From DASQZT01 sp035638575 (GTDB lineage Bacteria; Acidobacteriota; Terriglobia; Bryobacterales; Bryobacteraceae), in contig DASQZT010000132.1 in assembly GCA_035638575.1 (NCBI GenBank), forward strand, positions 124,001 to 188,000: DNA of 64,000 nucleotides, given 5' to 3'. The number at the start of each line of letters is the position of its first letter. Positions within the stretch are counted from its first letter, which is position 1. A program made the translations under genes and the position numbers. The notes under the pieces are model-generated. The model was not told the origin of the DNA, made no database searches, and was given only the letters and a program-made list of their open reading frames with translations. Of the stretch, positions 26,946 to 35,254 are shown one piece after another.

Positions 26946-28224
26946 TCCGGACCGGGACCCGCACTTCAATTACAACACCCTCGCCGGCTTTGGAGCGCAG
27001 CGCCAGATCCCCGCCGGCGCTGCGGGCGCGCGCGCGCATGCCGGTCAGACCCATGCCGCGCCCTGCCGGCGCCGCGGGCATCCCACGGCCATCGTCCTGG
27101 ATGGTGAGCCCGATCTCATCGCCCTTGGAGGCGAGATTCATCTCCACATGCGCGGCGCCCGAGTGGCGCGCCACGTTCGTCAGCGCCTCCTGCGCGATGC
27201 GGAACAGGTGCGTCTCGGTCTCATCCGACATCCGCCCCGAGTAGTTGGACGTCAGCCGCACGTCGATCCCGGTGCGCGTGCCGAAGCCCTCGCACAGCCA
27301 GCGCAGGCCGGCTTCCAGTCCGAAATCGTCGAGAATGGTGGGCCGCAGCAACTGCGACATCTGGCGCACGTTGCCGATGGCCTCGTCCACCAGCCGCAGG
27401 CAGTCTTCCAGGCGCGGGCGGTTCACCTGCCCGCCCGAGTCGAGCGCCGTCAGATTGGCCTTGACCGCGGTCAGCGATTGGCCCAGCTCGTCGTGCAGCT
27501 CGTGCGAGAACCGGCGGGCGGTGGCCTCCTGGTCCTCCAGCATGTGCCAGGAAACGCGCGCCAGCTCGGCGGTCTGCCACTCCATTCCGCGGATGAGCTG
27601 CGAGACCATCCGCACGGTGACCGCGGCGAACACCAGGGCCAGCACGATGCTGGTGGCGCCGAACAGCAGCGAAGCGATGAACAGCCGCGACGACCGCTTG
27701 TCGATCTGCGTCTGCGCCGCGCTGGCCTTTTGGTACTCCGCTTCGATCAGGCGGGCGACCACCGAAATGAAGTCCTCGTGATCGCGGAACAGGTCGTTGG
27801 AGGCGTAGGTCTCCACGTCCTCGGTGGTCAGCAGGCGGCGCGCTTCGTGTGAGAACTGCGCGGAGGTTTCCTTCAGCCGCGACCACAAGCGGTACTCCGG
27901 CGTTTGCGCTCCCTCCGCCGCAATGCGGTCGATATCGCGGTCGGCTTCGTCCAGCTGGCTCATGATGTGGTCGTAGTCCACCGAATCGGGGTCGCGCGCC
28001 AGCACCGAAAAGACCTCGCTGAGGCTGGTCTGCCGGCTGTGAAGCTCGCCGATCAGGCGGTTGGTCACGGATTGCTCCCGCAACAGGCTGGCCGCGTTTT
28101 GCCGGATGGATTCGATGTTCCGGATGCCTACGATGGCGGCGGCCACCAGGAACACGATGACCAGGCTGAAACCGCCGATCAGCACCCGGAAGATGTTCTG
28201 ATGAGTTATCTGCTTCGGGAGCAT
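26917..28224 (-). CDS. Sensor histidine kinase, HisKA_3 (NarX/DegS-like) type
   Basis: A 435-residue membrane kinase. Transmembrane helices at about 14-33 and 181-206 flank an extracytoplasmic four-helix domain of CHASE3-like appearance (residues 34-180). The dimerisation/phospho-acceptor segment is FSHELHDELGQSLTAVKANL with His244 as the expected site, followed by an HATPase_c domain (ALTNVARHSGA; N box, IQDDGRGMP; G1, GRGMGLTGMRAR; G2). It should phosphorylate the NarL-type regulator it overlaps. The signal is unknown. Confidence 0.92.
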   Translation of the reverse strand: MLPKQITHQNIFRVLIGGFSLVIVFLVAAAIVGIRNIESIRQNAASLLREQSVTNRLIGELHSRQTSLSEVFSVLARDPDSVDYDHIMSQLDEADRDIDRIAAEGAQTPEYRLWSRLKETSAQFSHEARRLLTTEDVETYASNDLFRDHEDFISVVARLIEAEYQKASAAQTQIDKRSSRLFIASLLFGATSIVLALVFAAVTVRMVSQLIRGMEWQTAELARVSWHMLEDQEATARRFSHELHDELGQSLTAVKANLTALDSGGQVNRPRLEDCLRLVDEAIGNVRQMSQLLRPTILDDFGLEAGLRWLCEGFGTRTGIDVRLTSNYSGRMSDETETHLFRIAQEALTNVARHSGAAHVEMNLASKGDEIGLTIQDDGRGMPAAPAGRGMGLTGMRARARSAGGDLALRSKAGEGVVIEVRVPVRNETHTNPAG

Positions 28225-28425
28225 CGCGTTCTCAGTATCGCGCGCCGGGCGCCGGGCTCACATCCCCGATACGGGCTAAATCCGAAGCTTAAAAAGGATT
28301 AACCGCTATCGCCCCGAATTCGGCAGCTTCCATAGCCTGCGCAGGCTATCGTGTTTCGGACGCCCCGGCCGCATCATGGGATTGTGAGCGGGCACAGAGG
28401 AAACGGCCCGCCAGGGAGAAAAAAA

Positions 28426-28653
28426 ATGAAGAACAGCTTACTCGCACTGGCACTCGCGGCTGCCACATTGCCGTTGACTTTCGGGCAGGCGCCGGCGCCG
28501 GCCCAGAATCCGCCGGCCAATCCGCCCGCGTCGAACACGGCCACAACCACCAAGAAGACTTCCAAGGCCTCCAATAAGGTAGTCAAGAAGTCGCACCACA
28601 AGAACCCGGCGAAGAATCCCACGACCGGTTCCACCACCGGCACCGCGAAGTAA
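28426..28653 (+). CDS. Small secreted Lys/Thr/Ala/Pro-rich protein
   Basis: A 75-residue protein with a Sec signal peptide (MKNSLLALALAAATLPLTFGQA) and a mature part of low complexity: a Pro/Ala stretch (APAPAQNPPANPP), then Thr/Lys-rich (TTTKKTSKASNKVVKKSHHK). AGGGAG lies upstream of the ATG. Short basic secreted proteins of this style are frequent in acidobacterial genomes and have no known function. It is divergent from the histidine kinase, with about 200 bp between them. Confidence 0.65.
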   Translation: MKNSLLALALAAATLPLTFGQAPAPAQNPPANPPASNTATTTKKTSKASNKVVKKSHHKNPAKNPTTGSTTGTAK

Positions 28654-28667
28654 CCGCCGGTCAAAGG

Positions 28668-28694
28668 GCAGGCGGCACAAACCGGGCCGCCTGC
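28668..28694. terminator. Hairpin between convergent genes
   Basis: GCAGGCGGC (28668-28676) pairs perfectly with GCCGCCTGC (28686-28694) over a 9-base loop, located between the stop at 28653 (plus) and the stop at 28701 (minus). There is no long T-tract on either side; a bidirectional terminator is likely from position. Confidence 0.55.
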
Positions 28695-28700
28695 TCCACC

Positions 28701-28895
28701 TCAGGTTTGCCGCTCCGCCCAGCGCAGGTAGCGCAGCAGGTCTTTGCGCCGCCGCCAGGCGAATCTCCAGAACTCTGCGAATCCGATCTGAGCGGCGGGT
28801 ATTCCCCAATACGTTTCGATGCGCCAGCGGAGATACGGACTGCGCCACGGCCGCAGCCGGTAGCCGCGGCTGATGCGCCACAGAACGCGGAGCAT
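28701..28895 (-). CDS. Small basic Trp/Arg-rich protein, unknown function
   Basis: A 64-residue ORF ending ERQT, with 8 Trp and 15 Arg residues (WRISRGYRLRPWRSPYLRWR). It lies 8 bp downstream of the VWFA gene on the same strand, which argues that it is a real third gene of that operon. No membrane span or motif can be named. Alternative: non-coding. Confidence 0.5.
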   Translation of the reverse strand: MLRVLWRISRGYRLRPWRSPYLRWRIETYWGIPAAQIGFAEFWRFAWRRRKDLLRYLRWAERQT

Positions 28896-28903
28896 TCCGA
28901 TTC

Positions 28904-29935
28904 CTATTTGAACGACGACGAAGATTTGGGCGGCGCCCCCTGGTCGGGCGTGGCGTAGTAGCCGCTGCGCGTGCGCACCGTGGGCTTGCCCGGCGCGTTC
29001 ACCGCAATCTTGATCTGCCGGTACGAGCCGTCCATGGCCTCGTTGGTGGGCGTGTACTCGATGGTGTACTGGTTGCGAATGTCGCGCGCCACCTGGCGGG
29101 CGATCCGATCCACTTCCGAAACCTCCTTGGGGAAGGACGCTTCGCCACCGGTGGCCGTCGCCAGGTCGTTGAGGGCGTGTTCGGCGCGCTTGGCTTCGCG
29201 CCGCTCCTCGTCGCTCAGCAGGCCCACCGAGTAAATCAGGACTTCGCTCTGCTGCGAAGCCTTCACCAGGTTCTCCAGCGTAATCACGCTGGAGTTGTCG
29301 TTGCCGTCCGTGACCACCACCAGCACCTTCTTCTCCTTGTGGGCCTTTTCCTTCAAGTGGTCGATGGACATGCGAATAGCGTCCCGCATGGCCGTTCCGC
29401 CGCGCGAATCGATGCGCGTGAGCGCCTCTTCCATTTCCTGGATGTTGTTGGTGAAGTCCTTGCCGTGAGGCAGGTCCAGGAACGCCTCGTCGTTGAAATT
29501 GACGACGAAGACTTCATCCTCGGGATTGGAGGCCTTTACCAGCGCCAGCGAGGCGGCTTCCACCTTGGCCCGCTTGTCGCGCATGCTGCCGCTGTTATCG
29601 ACGATCAGCCCCAGCGACACCGGAACGTCCTCGCGCTTGAAGATCTTGATGGGCTGCTGCACGCCGTTCTCGTAGACCGTGAAGGCCTGCTTCGGCAGGT
29701 CCGTCACCAGGTGGCCGTTCTTGTCCACCACCGTGGTGTGGCAGACTACCAGGCGCGTTCCGACCTTGAAGATCGCCCCGGACTCCTCCTGCCCCGCTGG
29801 GTGAGTAGCCGCCGGTGGCGAAGCCGGCGGATTCGTCTGCTGCGCCTGAACGGCAACCACCGCCATCGCGCTGGCGAGAGCTAGGGAACATAGACCGGCC
29901 ACGAGGCCTGTCCTGCGATTATTGGGCCGGAGCAT
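28904..29935 (-). CDS. VWFA-related secreted protein (acidobacterial type)
   Basis: A 343-residue protein with an N-terminal signal/anchor (residues about 10-32), a beta-rich lead domain (VGTRLVVCHTTVVDKNGHLV) and a von Willebrand A domain whose metal site DxSxS is intact (IVDNSGSMRDK). This N-terminal lead plus VWA plus C-terminal TIEYTPTNEAMDGSYR segment defines the acidobacterial VWFA-related family, whose role is unknown but is assumed to be Ca2+/Mg2+-dependent protein binding at the cell surface. It overlaps the end of a paralogue by 17 bp. Confidence 0.88.
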   Translation of the reverse strand: MLRPNNRRTGLVAGLCSLALASAMAVVAVQAQQTNPPASPPAATHPAGQEESGAIFKVGTRLVVCHTTVVDKNGHLVTDLPKQAFTVYENGVQQPIKIFKREDVPVSLGLIVDNSGSMRDKRAKVEAASLALVKASNPEDEVFVVNFNDEAFLDLPHGKDFTNNIQEMEEALTRIDSRGGTAMRDAIRMSIDHLKEKAHKEKKVLVVVTDGNDNSSVITLENLVKASQQSEVLIYSVGLLSDEERREAKRAEHALNDLATATGGEASFPKEVSEVDRIARQVARDIRNQYTIEYTPTNEAMDGSYRQIKIAVNAPGKPTVRTRSGYYATPDQGAPPKSSSSFK

Positions 29936-30896
29936 AGTAGCCTTGTCGCCAGAAGGGGCGTAGGGTCGGCATTCCTCGAGGTTGGACGAGCTTCACTTGC
30001 ACGTGACGGTATTTTCCGTCCCGTTCCAGATTTGCCGGCGAATAGCCCAGCACGTATTGATTCCGCAATTCCACTCCGATCTTCGCGGCGATATCCGGCA
30101 ACTCGTTCAGGTTGTCCACCGGGTACTGGCGGCCGCCCGTCTGCTCGGAGATCTCCGTCAGCAATCCCTGCCCGCCGGCCTCCTCGGGCGTCCGGCCCCT
30201 GCCCGAGAGCGGTTCATAAATTCCGATCGCATATATTTGGACATCCGCTTCCTTCACCAGGTTCCGTATTTCTCCTTCGGTGTACCGGCTGTTGTTGTCG
30301 CCGCCGTCGGAAATGATCAAAAGCGCCTTGCGGGGGTTTCTGGCTTTCTTCATTTCGTGCAGGGCCAGGTACACGGCATCCAGCAGCGCCGTCCGTCCCT
30401 TCGACTGCGTAAACGTGAGCCGGTTCTGGATATCCTCCAGGTTGCGGGTGAACGGCTGGACCAGGTCGGCGGAATCGTGGAATTCCACCAGGAAAAACTC
30501 GTCCTCGGGGTTGGCCGTCTTGAAGAACTGGGCCACCGCCAGGCGCGATTTTTCGAGCTTGTGTCCCATGCTCCCGCTGCAGTCGAAAACCACCCCGACC
30601 GAAAGCGGCGCGTCCTCGCTCGAAAACTGCGAGATGGTTTGCTCCTTTTTGTCCTCGAAGACCTTGAAGTTTTCCCTGTCCAGCCCGGTCACGAAACGGT
30701 TGAGCGGATCGGTCACCGTGACCGGAATGAGCACGAGGGTGCTGTCCACCCGGATATTGGCCTTGGGGAGCACCTCGTTTTTCGGCACGTTCTGGGGGCG
30801 CGGCGTGATGGTGACCGGTGGTTGGGCGAACGCCCGAACCGCCAGCCCCAGAGCCATGGTGCAATACACAAACAGCTTGCGATAGGACGGCAGCAT
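29919..30896 (-). CDS. VWFA-related secreted protein (acidobacterial type)
   Basis: A 325-residue paralogue of the next gene. The start at 30896 gives a proper signal peptide (MLPSYRKLFVYCTMALGLAV); a further in-frame ATG 33 bases upstream is possible. The lead domain (STLVLIPVTVTDPLNRFVTG) is followed by a VWA domain with DCSGSM as the metal site, and the conserved ending YVLGYSPANLERDGKYR then VQLKLVQ-like strands. The two VWFA genes overlap (29919-29935), which fits a duplication kept as an operon. It is divergent from kdsB. Confidence 0.88.
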   Translation of the reverse strand: MLPSYRKLFVYCTMALGLAVRAFAQPPVTITPRPQNVPKNEVLPKANIRVDSTLVLIPVTVTDPLNRFVTGLDRENFKVFEDKKEQTISQFSSEDAPLSVGVVFDCSGSMGHKLEKSRLAVAQFFKTANPEDEFFLVEFHDSADLVQPFTRNLEDIQNRLTFTQSKGRTALLDAVYLALHEMKKARNPRKALLIISDGGDNNSRYTEGEIRNLVKEADVQIYAIGIYEPLSGRGRTPEEAGGQGLLTEISEQTGGRQYPVDNLNELPDIAAKIGVELRNQYVLGYSPANLERDGKYRHVQVKLVQPRGMPTLRPFWRQGYYAPAQ

Positions 30897-30942
30897 AGCT
30901 GGCACGCCTTTCTCACCCAAGTTTAGCATAGGGGTTTTGTGG

Positions 30943-30956
30943 TATCATCGCCTGTG
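30943..30956 (+). promoter_or_regulatory. Possible -10 box of kdsB with leaderless GTG start
   Basis: TATCAT at 30943-30948 stands 6 bases before the GTG at 30954, the start that best fits KdsB proteins. If used, the transcript would start at or next to the GTG. No -35 box is convincing. Confidence 0.3.
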
Positions 30957-31718
30957 CCGCGTAAAATTCTGGGCGTGATTCCTGCACGCTTTGCTTCCTC
31001 CCGGTTTCCCGGCAAGGTTCTGGCACACATCTCCTCCAAATGCATGCTCCAGCACGTGTATGAACGTGCCTCCCAAGCCCGGTATCTCACAAGCACCTTG
31101 ATTGCCACTGATGATGAGCGGGTTTACGAAGTTGCAAAAAGTTTTGGCGCCAGGGTCAAAATGACGCGGGCCGACCATCCGTCCGGAACCGATCGCGTGG
31201 CGGAAGCCGCTTCGGCGGAAAATGCGGAGATTATCGTCAACATTCAGGGCGACGAACCGCTGATCGACCCGGCGGCCATCGATACCGCGATCCTGCCGAT
31301 GGTGCATGACCCGGACCTGGTCATGGGCACCCTGAAGAAGCGCATCGAGGATCCGGCCGAGATCCACAATCCCAATGTCGTGAAAGTGGTAACCGATCGC
31401 AACGGGGATGCCATCTATTTTTCACGGTGCCCGATTCCCTATCGAAGAGAAACTCAGGCGGAATTGCCCGTGCCGCCCGGGCAACATTACTTCAAGCACG
31501 TAGGGCTCTACGTTTACCGGCGCGATTTTCTGCTGGGATATTCCGCCCTGCCGGTCGGGCCGCTCGAACAGGCGGAGCGTCTCGAGCAGTTGCGCGCCCT
31601 GGAAAACGGATACCACATCCGGGTGGTGGAAACCGAATACGAATCACTAGGGGTGGACACCCCGGAAGATCTGGAGCGGGTGTCCGGCTTGTTTGAGGGG
31701 GTGTTCAGGAATGGTTAA
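30954..31718 (+). CDS. kdsB: 3-deoxy-manno-octulosonate cytidylyltransferase (CMP-Kdo synthetase)
   Basis: A 254-residue nucleotidyltransferase. It activates Kdo with CTP to CMP-Kdo for the lipopolysaccharide inner core. Family motifs are GVIPARFASSRFPGKVL (CTP loop), ATDDERVYEVA, MTRADHPSGTDRVAEAA, VNIQGDEPLIDP (metal/Kdo site) and KHVGLYVYRRDFL. The GTG at 30954 is preferred over GTG 30939 on alignment grounds. Its stop overlaps the pyrG start by 8 bp. With pyrG and kdsA it forms a compact operon supplying Kdo, CTP and CMP-Kdo. Confidence 0.95.
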   Translation: MPRKILGVIPARFASSRFPGKVLAHISSKCMLQHVYERASQARYLTSTLIATDDERVYEVAKSFGARVKMTRADHPSGTDRVAEAASAENAEIIVNIQGDEPLIDPAAIDTAILPMVHDPDLVMGTLKKRIEDPAEIHNPNVVKVVTDRNGDAIYFSRCPIPYRRETQAELPVPPGQHYFKHVGLYVYRRDFLLGYSALPVGPLEQAERLEQLRALENGYHIRVVETEYESLGVDTPEDLERVSGLFEGVFRNG

Positions 31719-33369
31719 GTACATCTTCGTCACGGGCGGAGTGGTTTCCTCGCTGGGCAAGGGGATCGCCGCGGCCTCCATCGGGTGCCTGCTGGAGAGC
31801 CGCGGCCTGAAGGTCACCTGCCAGAAATTCGATCCCTATCTCAACGTCGATCCGGGAACCATGAGCCCCTTCCAGCACGGTGAGGTCTTCGTCACCGACG
31901 ATGGCGCCGAGACCGATCTGGACCTCGGCCACTACGAGCGGTTCACCCACGCCCGGCTGACCCAGAGCAACAACGTCACTTCCGGCCGCATCTACGAGAC
32001 CATCATCACGCGCGAGCGCCGGGGCGATTATCTCGGTAAAACCGTGCAGGTGATCCCCCACGTCACCAACGAGATCAAGGCGGCCCTGAAGCGCGTGGCC
32101 AACGACGTCGACGTGGTGATCGCGGAGATCGGCGGCACCGTAGGCGATATCGAATCGCTGCCTTTCCTGGAGGCCATCCGCCAGATGCGCCACGAGCAGG
32201 GGCGCGGCAATTGCATCTTCGTCCATGTAACGCTCGTGCCGTTCATCGCCGCCGCCCAGGAGCTGAAGACCAAGCCCACCCAGCACAGCGTCAAGGAGCT
32301 GCGCGCCATCGGTATCCAGCCGGACATTCTGATTTGCCGTTCGGAGCGATACATCTCGCAGGAGATGAAGGAGAAGATCGCGCTGTTCTGCGACGTGGAC
32401 GTGGAAGCCGTGGTGACGGCGCGCGACGTGAAATCGGTCTACGAGGTCCCGCTGGTGTTCGCCTCGGAAGGCGTGGACGAAATCGTCATGCAGCTCCTGC
32501 GGCTCGAGGCGCGGCCGCGCGAGCTGGCCGCCTGGAAGGGCATGCTGGAGCGACTCCAGAATCCGCAGGACGAAGTCACCATCGGGATTGTCGGCAAGTA
32601 CACGGAATACGAAGATTCGTACAAGAGCCTGAAGGAGGCCCTGCTGCACGGCGGCCTGGCGCACCAGTTGAAGGTCAACATCAACTGGGTGGAAGCCGAG
32701 GGCATAGTAGGCGAGCAGTGGGACCGCCAACTCGAAGACTACGACGGCATCCTGGTGCCCGGCGGTTTCGGCAAGCGCGGCATCGAAGGCATGGTCAACG
32801 CCATTCGTTTCGCGCGCGAGCACAAGGTGCCGTACTTCGGAATCTGCCTGGGCATGCAGACCCTGGTGATCGAGTACGCGCGCAACGTGTGCGGGCTGGA
32901 CGATGCGGATTCCACCGAGTTCAACCCCGGCACGCCGCACCGCGTGATCTTCAAGCTGCGCGAATTGAAAGGCGTGGAGGACCTGGGCGGAACCATGCGC
33001 CTGGGAGCGTGGCCCTGCCGCCTGGCGCCGGACAGCCACGCGTACCGCGCGTACGGCCAGCGCGAGATCACCGAGCGCCACCGCCACCGCTACGAATTCA
33101 ACCGCGAATACGAAGACCGTTTGAAGGCCGCCGGCCTGCGGATAACCGGCGAAACGCCGGACAACACCTACGTGGAGATCTGCGAGATCGCCGACCACCC
33201 GTGGTTCCTCGGCTGCCAGTTCCACCCCGAATTCAAGTCCAAGCCCATGGAGCCGCACCCGTTGTTCAAGGCGTTCATCGGCGCTTCTTACGAGCACCGG
33301 CGGCGCCGCCTCATGCCCCTGGTGCAGGAGGAGCCGCGGGAGGAGCCCCAGTACTCGCGTGGCGATTGA
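31711..33369 (+). CDS. pyrG: CTP synthase
   Basis: A 552-residue enzyme making CTP from UTP, ATP and glutamine. The N-terminal amidoligase domain starts YIFVTGGVVSSLGKGIAAAS, and the C-terminal class-I glutaminase carries the nucleophile Cys379 (YFGICLGMQ) and the His-Glu pair in CQFHPEFKS. All hallmarks are intact. The ATG at 31711 lies within the last codons of kdsB, and its end overlaps the kdsA GTG by 11 bp. Co-expression with KdsB, which consumes CTP, makes functional sense. Confidence 0.97.
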   Translation: MVKYIFVTGGVVSSLGKGIAAASIGCLLESRGLKVTCQKFDPYLNVDPGTMSPFQHGEVFVTDDGAETDLDLGHYERFTHARLTQSNNVTSGRIYETIITRERRGDYLGKTVQVIPHVTNEIKAALKRVANDVDVVIAEIGGTVGDIESLPFLEAIRQMRHEQGRGNCIFVHVTLVPFIAAAQELKTKPTQHSVKELRAIGIQPDILICRSERYISQEMKEKIALFCDVDVEAVVTARDVKSVYEVPLVFASEGVDEIVMQLLRLEARPRELAAWKGMLERLQNPQDEVTIGIVGKYTEYEDSYKSLKEALLHGGLAHQLKVNINWVEAEGIVGEQWDRQLEDYDGILVPGGFGKRGIEGMVNAIRFAREHKVPYFGICLGMQTLVIEYARNVCGLDDADSTEFNPGTPHRVIFKLRELKGVEDLGGTMRLGAWPCRLAPDSHAYRAYGQREITERHRHRYEFNREYEDRLKAAGLRITGETPDNTYVEICEIADHPWFLGCQFHPEFKSKPMEPHPLFKAFIGASYEHRRRRLMPLVQEEPREEPQYSRGD

Positions 33370-34159
33370 GTTCAGCGCGTTCGGCCGGGGCCGGCCCCTG
33401 GTCCTCATCGCCGGCCCGTGCGTGATCGAAAGCGAGGAGCACATCCACCGCATGGCGCGGGGGATTCGCGCGGCCGTGGGCGAATTCGTTTTCAAGGCTT
33501 CTTTCGATAAGGCGAACCGCACCTCGGGCAATGCCTACCGCGGTCCGGGACTGCGCGAGGGCCTGCGCATTCTGGCGGGAGTGAAGGCCGAGGGGTTCAC
33601 AATCCTCACCGACATCCACGAGGCGTGGCAGGCGGAGCCCGCGGCCGGGGTGGCGGACATTTTGCAGATCCCGGCGTTTTTGTGCCGGCAGACCGACCTG
33701 CTGGCGGCGGCGGGACGAACCGGGCGGATGGTCAACATCAAGAAGGGGCAGTTCGTGGCGCCGCACGATATCCATCGGGCGGCCGAGAAGGTGGCGGCCA
33801 CCGGAAACCGGCAAGTGCTCCTCACCGAGCGCGGTTCGTCGTTCGGCTACAACAACCTGGTGGTCGATATGCGCGGCCTGCGGATCATGCGGGAGGCCGG
33901 CTGGCCGGTAATTTTCGATGCGACTCACAGCGTGCAGTTGCCGGGCGGGGCGGGAGGCGCGTCCGGCGGCCAGCCGCAGTTCATCGAGCCGCTGGCGCGC
34001 GCGGCAGTAGCGGCAGGGGTGGACGGAGTCTTCGTCGAGGTCCACGACCGGCCCGAAGAGGCGCTGTCGGATGGTGCGAATGCGCTGAGGCTCGATCTGT
34101 TGGATGAGTTCTGGCGGCGGCTGCGGGCCATTCACGAGTTAGTGGGAACGTGGGTTTGA
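33359..34159 (+). CDS. kdsA: 3-deoxy-8-phosphooctulonate synthase (Kdo-8-P synthase)
   Basis: A 266-residue TIM-barrel enzyme condensing phosphoenolpyruvate with arabinose-5-phosphate. Motifs: IAGPCVIESEEH, FKASFDKANRTSG (PEP site), TDIHEAWQAEPAA, KKGQFVAPHDI, ERGSSFGYNNLVVDMRGL and FDATHSVQLPGG. The segment FLCRQTDLLAAAG places it in the KdsA family rather than DAHP synthase. GTG start at 33359 inside pyrG. A GGQ in ASGGQPQF is typical. The final gene of the operon. Confidence 0.95.
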   Translation: MAIEFSAFGRGRPLVLIAGPCVIESEEHIHRMARGIRAAVGEFVFKASFDKANRTSGNAYRGPGLREGLRILAGVKAEGFTILTDIHEAWQAEPAAGVADILQIPAFLCRQTDLLAAAGRTGRMVNIKKGQFVAPHDIHRAAEKVAATGNRQVLLTERGSSFGYNNLVVDMRGLRIMREAGWPVIFDATHSVQLPGGAGGASGGQPQFIEPLARAAVAAGVDGVFVEVHDRPEEALSDGANALRLDLLDEFWRRLRAIHELVGTWV

Positions 34160-34283
34160 CCTGGAACCGCCCGGGCCGCGCCTCGTGGCGAAATACTATC
34201 CATCCTTGTGCATTTCTACTCATCGGCCAGTAGCAACCGGGCGTTCCGGCACGGCATCCACTAAGTAGAGGTCTTGAGAAGTT

Positions 34284-34490
34284 ATGATGCGGTCAAGGTT
34301 GAAAGCTGTTGGAGGCTTCTTCCTGGCTGCGCTGTTATCCGGCCCCGCCTGGGGCTCCATACCCCCGCAACCTGGAACGGTCAATTACATCGAAGGGCAA
34401 GCGGCTATAGGCGCGCAAGCCACTACGTCGCCAATCGGTTGCTCATATGCCCTCAACGGCGGCGCGGAGGTGGATTCCCGGCGTTTTTGA
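34284..34490 (+). pseudogene. N-terminal remnant of a FecR-like secreted protein
   Basis: The reading frame starts with a signal peptide (MMRSRLKAVGGFFLAALLSG) and PQPGTVNYIEGQAAIGAQA, the opening of acidobacterial FecR-domain-like proteins. After about 50 residues the similarity is lost and the frame stops at 34488-34490. Nothing of the remaining domain is present; sequence of another gene follows at once. Confidence 0.5.
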
Positions 34491-34492
34491 TC

Positions 34493-34735
34493 GTTTTCGG
34501 GCAGGCCGAGAAGTTCACTGTCAATCTTGATGTGTACGGCTTTATTGAAAACCTTCGGCTTTCGACCCCGGGCTTCCCGGCGGATTTCGCTCACACCTCG
34601 GTTTTGAATGGCTTTGTCGTTGACGACGCGAACGGCGGCCGCTGACTAACTTCAGCGCCACCGCCGGCTCCGGCGCCGTATACCCTGACGTTACTCTGCC
34701 CGAGCCATCCCCGTTGCCACCGGTGTGTATGCCAG
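34493..34735 (+). pseudogene. C-terminal remnant of a PEP-CTERM-like protein
   Basis: Translation in frame 2 gives a beta-rich fragment (VFGQAEKFTVNLDVYGFIEN, then FPADFAHTSVLNGFVVDDAN). After a single-base frameshift near 34635-34640 it continues PLTNFSATAGSGAVYP and LPEPSPLPPV. The latter is like the start of a PEP sorting signal, but the transmembrane helix and Arg cluster are missing. It is a decayed 3' fragment with no start of its own. Confidence 0.45.
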
Positions 34736-34773
34736 GTCACGATCCGGGCCCATCTCCATGGAAGCTTCGCAGC

Positions 34774-34938
34774 CGGTTCATCGACGAGATCGAGGCGGGC
34801 ATGGTGTTCGTCAATGGCATGGTGGCTTCCGGCCCGCGCCCCCCTTCGGCGGCGTGAAGCGCTCGGGATACGGCCGGGGAACTCCGCGTCTACGGCATCC
34901 GCGAGTTTGTCAACGTGAAGACGGCGAGGATCGCGTAG
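34774..34938 (+). pseudogene. C-terminal fragment of aldehyde dehydrogenase, near-copy of 14938-15102
   Basis: The 165 bases encode RFIDEIEAGMVFVNGMVAS, then GGVKRSGYG and VYGIREFVNVKTARIA before a TAG. They match the last 165 bases of the broken dehydrogenase at 14938-15102 (opposite strand) over the whole length with few substitutions. Relative to that copy there is one base lost in the run near 34846 and one gained near 34878, so the frame is disturbed only between these points. No upstream part of the gene is present. Confidence 0.75.
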
Positions 34939-35011
34939 GCGGCCCTTGATCCAGCGCTGCCATTGTGCGTCATTTCACAGGGTTAACCAAGGCCCGTGTG
35001 TATGATTAAGT

Positions 35012-35248
35012 ATGGTTGCCGCCTACGATTTCAGTAGCACCCAGTTTGACGATGCGGTGCGGGCAGCGTGCCGCGAAGCTTTCGCCGAGACGCTGGCGGC
35101 CGGACTTTCCGTCTTCTACATCGACGGCGAAAGTCTCAATGTGATGGAGCGTGCCGATGGCCGGAGATTCGAGATCCGCTGGCTGCCGGGCGCCCCGTCG
35201 GGCGAAAACTACGAAATAATCCGCGAATTGACTGCGCATGCCGCCTAG
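35012..35248 (+). CDS. Small partner (putative antitoxin) of a zeta-toxin family gene
   Basis: A 78-residue acidic protein (MVAAYDFSSTQFDDAVRAAC, then ADGRRFEIRWLPGAPSGENY). It is intact and immediately precedes the remains of a zeta-toxin gene, the arrangement seen for short antitoxin-like proteins in front of chromosomal zeta-type kinases. It has no DNA-binding motif. If it is an antitoxin it has survived its toxin. Confidence 0.6.
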   Translation: MVAAYDFSSTQFDDAVRAACREAFAETLAAGLSVFYIDGESLNVMERADGRRFEIRWLPGAPSGENYEIIRELTAHAA

Positions 35249-35254
35249 GGAAGC

